Assembly: GCF_039534165.1 (NCBI RefSeq) | Contig: NZ_BAAAUX010000011.1 | Location: 682,001-746,000 of the forward strand | Origin: Saccharopolyspora_D taberi | Lineage (GTDB): Bacteria; Actinomycetota; Actinomycetes; Mycobacteriales; Pseudonocardiaceae | Reading direction: 5' to 3' | Length of the DNA: 64,000 nucleotides | In this document: piece by piece, positions 59,524 to 64,000 of the stretch | Layout: each line of letters begins with the position of its first letter | Position numbering within the stretch: the first letter of the stretch is position 1 | The notes under the pieces: model-generated | The model's database searches: none | The model's input: the letters and a program-made list of their open reading frames with translations, nothing else | What the model was told of the DNA's origin: nothing | Translations under genes and position numbers: made by a program

Positions 59524-60704
59524 GCGAACAACCCCTTGAGGTATGCGAAGACGGAGTTCCCGACGTCGGTCAGCACGCCGAGATACGACACGCCGAGCCC
59601 GGAGACCGTCAACGCGACGAAGGCGACGGCGAGCACTGCGAACACGAGCAGCATCAGCGCGCCGGTCGGTGTCTGGCTCCGCTGCAACGTCGCCAACGCG
59701 GTGCCGTCCACCACTCGCCCGCCCAAGCGGAGCCTGGTGAGGAAGGTGGAGGGGTTCGAACCCGAGCGCCCGCGGTCGAGGAATTCGTTCAACGTCGCCT
59801 GGAACCCGACGGTGGCCACCAGGTCCGCCCGATGGGCTTCAGCCAGCAGCAGCGCCAGGTCCTCCGGATTGCCCGCGGCCGGGAAGGTCACGGCTCCGAT
59901 CCCCAGGTCCTGGATCCTTTCGAGTCCGGGAGCGTGACCATCGACATGAGCAGGAATCACCACTTCCGCACCGCACTTCAGGGTTTCGGTGCCGATGCAG
60001 CCGGGATCACCGACGATCACATCCGGGCGGTAGCCGGCCTTCAACAACGTGTCCGCGCCGCCCTCCACACCGATGAGGACCGGGCGGTACTCCCTGATGT
60101 AGCGCCTGAGCCGCTTGAGGTCGTCGGCGTGCCCGTACCCGGGTGCGAGCACCAGCACGTGACGGTGCTCCATCTGAATTTCGAGGTCGGGAACGCCGAT
60201 TCCGTCGAGGAGCAGCATCCGCTCCTTGCGCAGGAACTCGATGGTGTTGGCCGAGAACGCCTCCAACTGCGCGGCCATCCCGGCTTTGGCCTCGATCATG
60301 TGATCGGCCACCGAGTTCGCGTCCTGCTCCGTGCCGCGCCCGACCTGCCTGTCGCCGACGAAGATGGCTCCGTCGTGCAGTCGGATCCGGGTTCCGTCCC
60401 TCACCTGTCGCAGGGCTTCCCGATCCACCTCGTCGATCAGGGTGATACCGGCCGCGAGCAACACCTCCGGGCCGAGATTCGGGAACCTGCCGGATATGGA
60501 CGGAGCGGCGTTGACGACGCCCACCACCTCCGCCTCGACCAGAGCTTCAGCCGTCCGGCGATCGAGGTCGGCCTGCTCGATGATCGCGATGTCCCCCGCA
60601 CCGACCCGGCGCAGCAGGTCGCCCGAGCGGCGCTCGACCCTGGCGACCCCGACAACGCCGGGCAAGCTCTTCTTCTCCCGGGGCAGCAACCTGCTCAGCT
60701 TCAT
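59520..60704 (-). CDS. SteA family protein (Rv1697-like, thiamin-pyrophosphokinase fold)
   Basis: 394 residues. The cytoplasmic part has the SteA N-terminal domain (GDIAIIEQADLDRRTAEALVEAEVVGVVNAAPSI) and a thiamin-pyrophosphokinase-like fold with IGVEGGADTLLKAGYRPDVIVGDPG. One membrane helix lies near the end (about 345-368). In corynebacteria SteA and SteB act together at the septum to activate the hydrolase RipA; no nucleotide activity is proved. ATG start; gene order recN-steA-steB is conserved. Confidence 0.9.
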   Translation of the reverse strand: MKLSRLLPREKKSLPGVVGVARVERRSGDLLRRVGAGDIAIIEQADLDRRTAEALVEAEVVGVVNAAPSISGRFPNLGPEVLLAAGITLIDEVDREALRQVRDGTRIRLHDGAIFVGDRQVGRGTEQDANSVADHMIEAKAGMAAQLEAFSANTIEFLRKERMLLLDGIGVPDLEIQMEHRHVLVLAPGYGHADDLKRLRRYIREYRPVLIGVEGGADTLLKAGYRPDVIVGDPGCIGTETLKCGAEVVIPAHVDGHAPGLERIQDLGIGAVTFPAAGNPEDLALLLAEAHRADLVATVGFQATLNEFLDRGRSGSNPSTFLTRLRLGGRVVDGTALATLQRSQTPTGALMLLVFAVLAVAFVALTVSGLGVSYLGVLTDVGNSVFAYLKGLFA

Positions 60705-60806
60705 GAGCCGATAGTGACAAACCGATCACGCTTCGCGGCTTCGCCACGCCGGTGCCATTACTCCGTTTGCCAGCGTTTTGACTGGGCCGAACAGGTGATC
60801 TTGAGG

Positions 60807-62627
60807 TCAACTCCGGGTACGTGCCTCGGACTTCTTCCCCCGGCGCTTGGACTTCCCACCGTTCTCAGCCCACCCGTCACGCGTCTTGTGCGAGTTGGCC
60901 GTCGCAAGCAGCTCCTCCGCGTGGGCACGCCCCGTCTCCGTGGAATCGAGGCCGGCGAGCATGCGCGCCAGCTCGGCGACCCGCCGCTCATCGGCGACGG
61001 TGCGCACGTCGCTGCGGGTCAGCCCACCGTCGTTCGCTCCCTTGTCGACCACGAGGTGCCGGTCGGCGTAGGCGGCGACCTGCGGGAGGTGGGTCACGAC
61101 GATCACCTGGTGCGTGCGGGCGAGCCGGGCCAGCCTGCGCCCGATCTCGACCGCAGCTCGCCCACCGACACCGGCGTCGACCTCGTCGAACACCAGCGTC
61201 GGGACCGTGTCGGCGTCGGCAAGCACAACTTCGAGACCGAGCATCACCCGCGAGAGCTCACCACCGGATGCTCCCTTGTGGATCGGGAGCGCGGGTGCGC
61301 CGGAGTGCGCGACCAGATGCAGCTCGACCTCGTCCACGCCGTCCGGACCCGCGTGCACCTTCCGGCCGTCGATGAGGATCGCGGCCGGATCCGAGTCGTC
61401 GGCCTCCTTCTGGTGCACCACGACCTCGAGGCGTGCCTGCGCCATCGCCAGGCCCACCAGTTCCTTGGTCACCGCGACCGCGAGCCGACCAGCGGCTTCC
61501 TGTCTTGCTGCGGAGACCTTCTGCGCGTGCTCCGCGAGCTCGCCGGCCAGTTCGTCGCGGCGCGCGGCGAGCGCGGCTATGGCTTCGTCGGAGGTGTCCA
61601 TTCCGGACATCCGCTGGCGAGCGTCCTCGGCCCAGGCCAGCACACCGTCGACGTCCGCGGCGTACTTCTTGGTCAGCTGCTTGAGCTCGGCCTGACGCGC
61701 GAGCACCTGCTCCAGCCGGGCCGGATCGGCGTCCAGCCGATCCAGGTAGCCGCCGAGTTCCCCGCCGATGTCGGCCAGGATCGCGGCGGCCTCGGCCACC
61801 CTGGGTTCCAGGTCGCGCAGAGCCGGATCCTCGGCCGATCCGAGCCGACGTCGTGCGTCGCCGATCAACCCCATCGCGCCGGGGGCGTCGGGGTCGCCGT
61901 CAGCGGCGCCGCTGAGCGCGAGCTGGGCTCCGGCGGCGATCTCGCGGAGCTGGTCGACGTCGGCCAGCCGACGAGCCTCGTCGACCAGGGCCACGTCCTC
62001 GCCGGGTTCCGGAGCGACCGCTTCGATCTCGGACAGGCCGTGGCGGAGGAGGTCGGCTTCTCGTGCCAGCTCCCGCGAGCGCTCGGTCCGCTCGGTGAGC
62101 TCGCGCACCGCGTCCGCCCATTCAGCGCGGACTCGCTGGTAGTCGGCGAGCGCGTTCAGCACCGGTTCGCCGGCGAACCGGTCCAGCACCGCCCGCTGCT
62201 CACCGGGGCGGAGCAGCCTCAGCTGGTCGTTCTGTCCGTGCACCGCCAGGACCTGTTCGGCCAGCTCCGCGAGCACCGCGTTCGGCACCGAACGACCGCC
62301 GAGGTGCGCCCGCGACCGGCCGTCGGCGTTGACGCTGCGGACCGCGATCAGGCTCCCGTCCTCGTCCGGTTCCGCACCGGCGTCGGATGCCACCTTGACC
62401 GCGGGAGAGGAGGCCGTCGTTTCGAACCTGCCCTCGACCACGGCCCGCGGGGATCCGGATCGGACCCGGGAAGCGTCCGCACGGCCGCCGCCGAGCAGGT
62501 GCAGACCGGTGACCACCATCGTCTTACCAGCACCGGTCTCACCGGTGACCACCGTCAGACCGGGGTGCAGTTCGAGCGTAGCGTCGTCGATGACGCCCAG
62601 TCCCTGGATGCGCATCTCCGCCAACAC
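60807..62627 (-). CDS. recN: DNA repair protein RecN
   Basis: 606 residues, an SMC-like ATPase. Walker A GETGAGKT lies at 29-36, then two coiled-coil arms (about 170-370), the signature SGGELSRVMLGLEVVL near 475 and Walker B LVFDEVDAGVGG, ending with VVTHLPQVAAYAD. RecN gathers broken ends in double-strand break repair. GTG 62627 gives MLAEMRI, the same N-terminal pattern as the mycobacterial homologue; ATG 62615 would remove four residues. A Lys/Arg-rich tail ends the protein. Confidence 0.95.
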   Translation of the reverse strand: MLAEMRIQGLGVIDDATLELHPGLTVVTGETGAGKTMVVTGLHLLGGGRADASRVRSGSPRAVVEGRFETTASSPAVKVASDAGAEPDEDGSLIAVRSVNADGRSRAHLGGRSVPNAVLAELAEQVLAVHGQNDQLRLLRPGEQRAVLDRFAGEPVLNALADYQRVRAEWADAVRELTERTERSRELAREADLLRHGLSEIEAVAPEPGEDVALVDEARRLADVDQLREIAAGAQLALSGAADGDPDAPGAMGLIGDARRRLGSAEDPALRDLEPRVAEAAAILADIGGELGGYLDRLDADPARLEQVLARQAELKQLTKKYAADVDGVLAWAEDARQRMSGMDTSDEAIAALAARRDELAGELAEHAQKVSAARQEAAGRLAVAVTKELVGLAMAQARLEVVVHQKEADDSDPAAILIDGRKVHAGPDGVDEVELHLVAHSGAPALPIHKGASGGELSRVMLGLEVVLADADTVPTLVFDEVDAGVGGRAAVEIGRRLARLARTHQVIVVTHLPQVAAYADRHLVVDKGANDGGLTRSDVRTVADERRVAELARMLAGLDSTETGRAHAEELLATANSHKTRDGWAENGGKSKRRGKKSEARTRS

Positions 62628-62774
62628 ATCAAGCACCCTAGCTGGCCGCCTCGTGGCGCGGTGCCCCGCCAGGGTGATCGGTGCGCTCGTTCCGAGGGAT
62701 GCGCTCGGGCGATGGCCGCCCAATGCCCTTGCCACATCGCTGTTTCCCGTCGTCAGCACACCGTGCCGCGCGGA

Positions 62775-63668
62775 TCAGTCGGTCAGCGGTCCGCGCCAGC
62801 CCTGCACGGGAAGTTCGAACTTGCGCACCAGGCGGTCGGTGAACGCCGTGTCATGCAACCGGACCAGACGGACCGGTGCATCGCCAGCCACCACTTCGAC
62901 GCGAGCTCCGGCTGGGAGCTCGAAGATCCGCTGGCCGTCGCAGCACAGCACGGCGTCATGGCCGTTCTGCGCGATCTCAAGCGCCACGAGGGAGTCCCGC
63001 GAGACCACGAGCGGCCGGGAGAACAGCGCGTGGGCGTTGCTCGGCACGACCAGAAGCGCCTGGACCTCCGGCCAGACCACCGGTCCGCCCGCCGAGAAGG
63101 CGTACGCCGTGGAGCCGGTGGGGGTCGAGCACAGCACGCCGTCGCAGCCGAACGCGGAGACCGGGTGCCCGTCGACCTCGACCACCACGTCCAGGATGCG
63201 TTCGCGGCTGCTCTTCTCGACGCTCGCCTCGTTCAGCGCCCAGGTGGTGGCCAGCATTTCACCGTCGAGCCACGCGGTGACCTCGATCGTCATCCGCTCT
63301 TCGACGTGGTAGCGGCCCTCGACGACCGCCGCCACGGCCTCGTCGAGGGCGTCGGAGTCAGCTCCCGCGAGGAAGCCGACCCTGCCCAGGTTCACGCCGA
63401 AGACGGGTACACCGGCGAGCCGTGCCAGTTCCGCGGCGCGGAGCAGGGTGCCGTCTCCCCCGAGCACCAGGACGAGTTCGGTGCCCTTCGCCGACACCGG
63501 ACCGGTTTCCACGGCCTGGGTGAAGCAGTCGCGGTCGAATCCGTCCGCTTCCTCCGCCAGCACGCGCACCCGCACACCGGCGTCGATCAGCTGGGCCGCG
63601 ACCTTCTCCGCGGTCCGCAGGTTGTACTGCTTGCCGGTGTGGACCACCAGCAGCACCTCTCGGGTCAA
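62775..63668 (-). CDS. nadK: NAD kinase
   Basis: 297 residues. The conserved GGDGT lies at 70-74 (catalytic Asp), followed by VNLGRVGFLA, NEASVEK and the glycine-rich TPTGSTAYAFSAGGP. It phosphorylates NAD to NADP; actinobacterial forms can use polyphosphate as well as ATP. ATG start. The gene lies 12 bp after the tlyA stop, so nadK is cotranscribed with it. Confidence 0.95.
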   Translation of the reverse strand: MTREVLLVVHTGKQYNLRTAEKVAAQLIDAGVRVRVLAEEADGFDRDCFTQAVETGPVSAKGTELVLVLGGDGTLLRAAELARLAGVPVFGVNLGRVGFLAGADSDALDEAVAAVVEGRYHVEERMTIEVTAWLDGEMLATTWALNEASVEKSSRERILDVVVEVDGHPVSAFGCDGVLCSTPTGSTAYAFSAGGPVVWPEVQALLVVPSNAHALFSRPLVVSRDSLVALEIAQNGHDAVLCCDGQRIFELPAGARVEVVAGDAPVRLVRLHDTAFTDRLVRKFELPVQGWRGPLTD

Positions 63669-63679
63669 GGGTCACTCCC

Positions 63680-64000
63680 TCACCGCTGTTTGCCGGCCTT
63701 CGGGGCGTCGTTCTGGACGCTTTTGGCCGCGTTCTGCGGCCCTTTCCGCACCGCTTCCGCCACGAGCTCGGCGGAGTCGACCGAGGCCGTCGGCGCACCA
63801 GCTCGCAACCACAGGAAATACTCGACGTTGCCCGACGGGCCTGGCAACGGGCTCGCGACCACCGCTCGCAGGGCAAGTCCATTGTCCTCGGCGAACCGCA
63901 CGACTTCGGTGACGACTTCGGCGCGCAGCGACGGGTCGCGCACGACACCCCCGGAGCCGAGCCGCTCCTTGCCGACCTCGAACTGCGGTTTGACCATGGG
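63680..64000 (-). CDS. tlyA: TlyA family rRNA 2'-O-methyltransferase, C-terminal part (cut by the window edge)
   Basis: Only the last 106 codons are present; the gene continues beyond base 64000. The visible part begins with MVKPQFEVGKERLGSGGVVRD, the conserved FtsJ-like motif of TlyA. Next come EVVRFAEDNGLALRAVVASPLPGPSGNVEYFLWL and a Lys-rich tail. TlyA methylates C1409 of 16S and C1920 of 23S rRNA and its loss gives capreomycin resistance in mycobacteria. The tlyA-nadK-recN order supports the call. Confidence 0.88.
   Translation of the reverse strand, partial: PMVKPQFEVGKERLGSGGVVRDPSLRAEVVTEVVRFAEDNGLALRAVVASPLPGPSGNVEYFLWLRAGAPTASVDSAELVAEAVRKGPQNAAKSVQNDAPKAGKQR

Noticed and set aside
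1..64000. rRNA, tRNA, CRISPR arrays, insertion sequences, prophage
   Set aside because: No tRNA cloverleaf, rRNA core, spaced direct repeats, transposase or phage structural gene was recognised; the XerD gene is the chromosomal housekeeping type. A tRNAscan or Infernal run would be needed to be certain.

Overview
The window is uniformly high-GC DNA packed with short-spaced genes, GTG/TTG starts and GC-rich stem-loops, as expected for an actinomycete chromosome. A single Emb-type arabinosyltransferase, the SteA/SteB pair and a long gene order also found in Mycobacterium (tlyA-nadK-recN-steA-steB ... pyrG-nudix-xerD ... parA-scpA-scpB-rluB ... cmk ... der) point to a mycolata-like or Pseudonocardiaceae organism with an arabinogalactan wall (Saccharopolyspora or a relative would fit). 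The species cannot be fixed from the sequence alone. I saw no rRNA, tRNA, CRISPR array, insertion sequence or phage gene.

Layout. 1-6.3 kb: an LPG-synthase-type membrane protein, a GNAT acetyltransferase, a KhtTU-like cation/proton antiporter pair behind a structured leader with an intrinsic terminator, a decayed cytosine-deaminase tail, an amino-acid permease and a Mut7-C protein. 6.3-13 kb: secreted lipase, zinc-ribbon MBL protein, small membrane protein, an 85-bp palindrome, GDSL hydrolase, LacI regulator with MFS transporter, and secreted M28 aminopeptidase. 13-22 kb: nucleoside transporter, arabinosyltransferase, quinone oxidoreductase with a MerR-type promoter, then idi and a polyprenyl synthase that share a promoter architecture, a repeat-rich gap, a VOC protein and a DUF4442 hotdog protein.

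22-32 kb: a membrane-anchored ACT-GNAT protein, then a polyol cluster. A leftward operon (HAD phosphatase, 2-hydroxyacid dehydrogenase, EryA-like FGGY kinase, DhaKL-type kinase, RpiB-type isomerase, class II aldolase), mostly joined by 4-7 bp overlaps, diverges from a DeoR regulator and a RbtT/DalT-like polyol permease. Uptake, phosphorylation, isomerisation and aldol cleavage are all represented, but the substrate is not known; a tetritol, or another small polyol or ketose, fits best.

32-42 kb: a leftward envelope-glycan cluster (secreted GH43; GtrB-like polyprenyl-phosphate sugar synthase; a GtrA flippase fused to a YfhO-like glycosyltransferase; a secreted PIG-L deacetylase with a propeller-like tail), then an S9 peptidase and an aldo/keto reductase. 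The middle genes match the parts list of the Bacillus/Listeria CsbB-GtcA-YfhO pathway, here with flippase and transferase fused and a deacetylase coupled. I consider this the best candidate for an undescribed system.

42.7-64 kb: a NarL-type two-component system, then the conserved housekeeping segment running leftward (der, plsC-like, cmk, rluB, scpB, scpA, an RHH-like gene, parA, xerD, nudix, pyrG, steB, steA, recN, nadK, partial tlyA). It is interrupted by a second, oppositely oriented KhtTU-like antiporter pair and by an orphan DUF5753 regulator.
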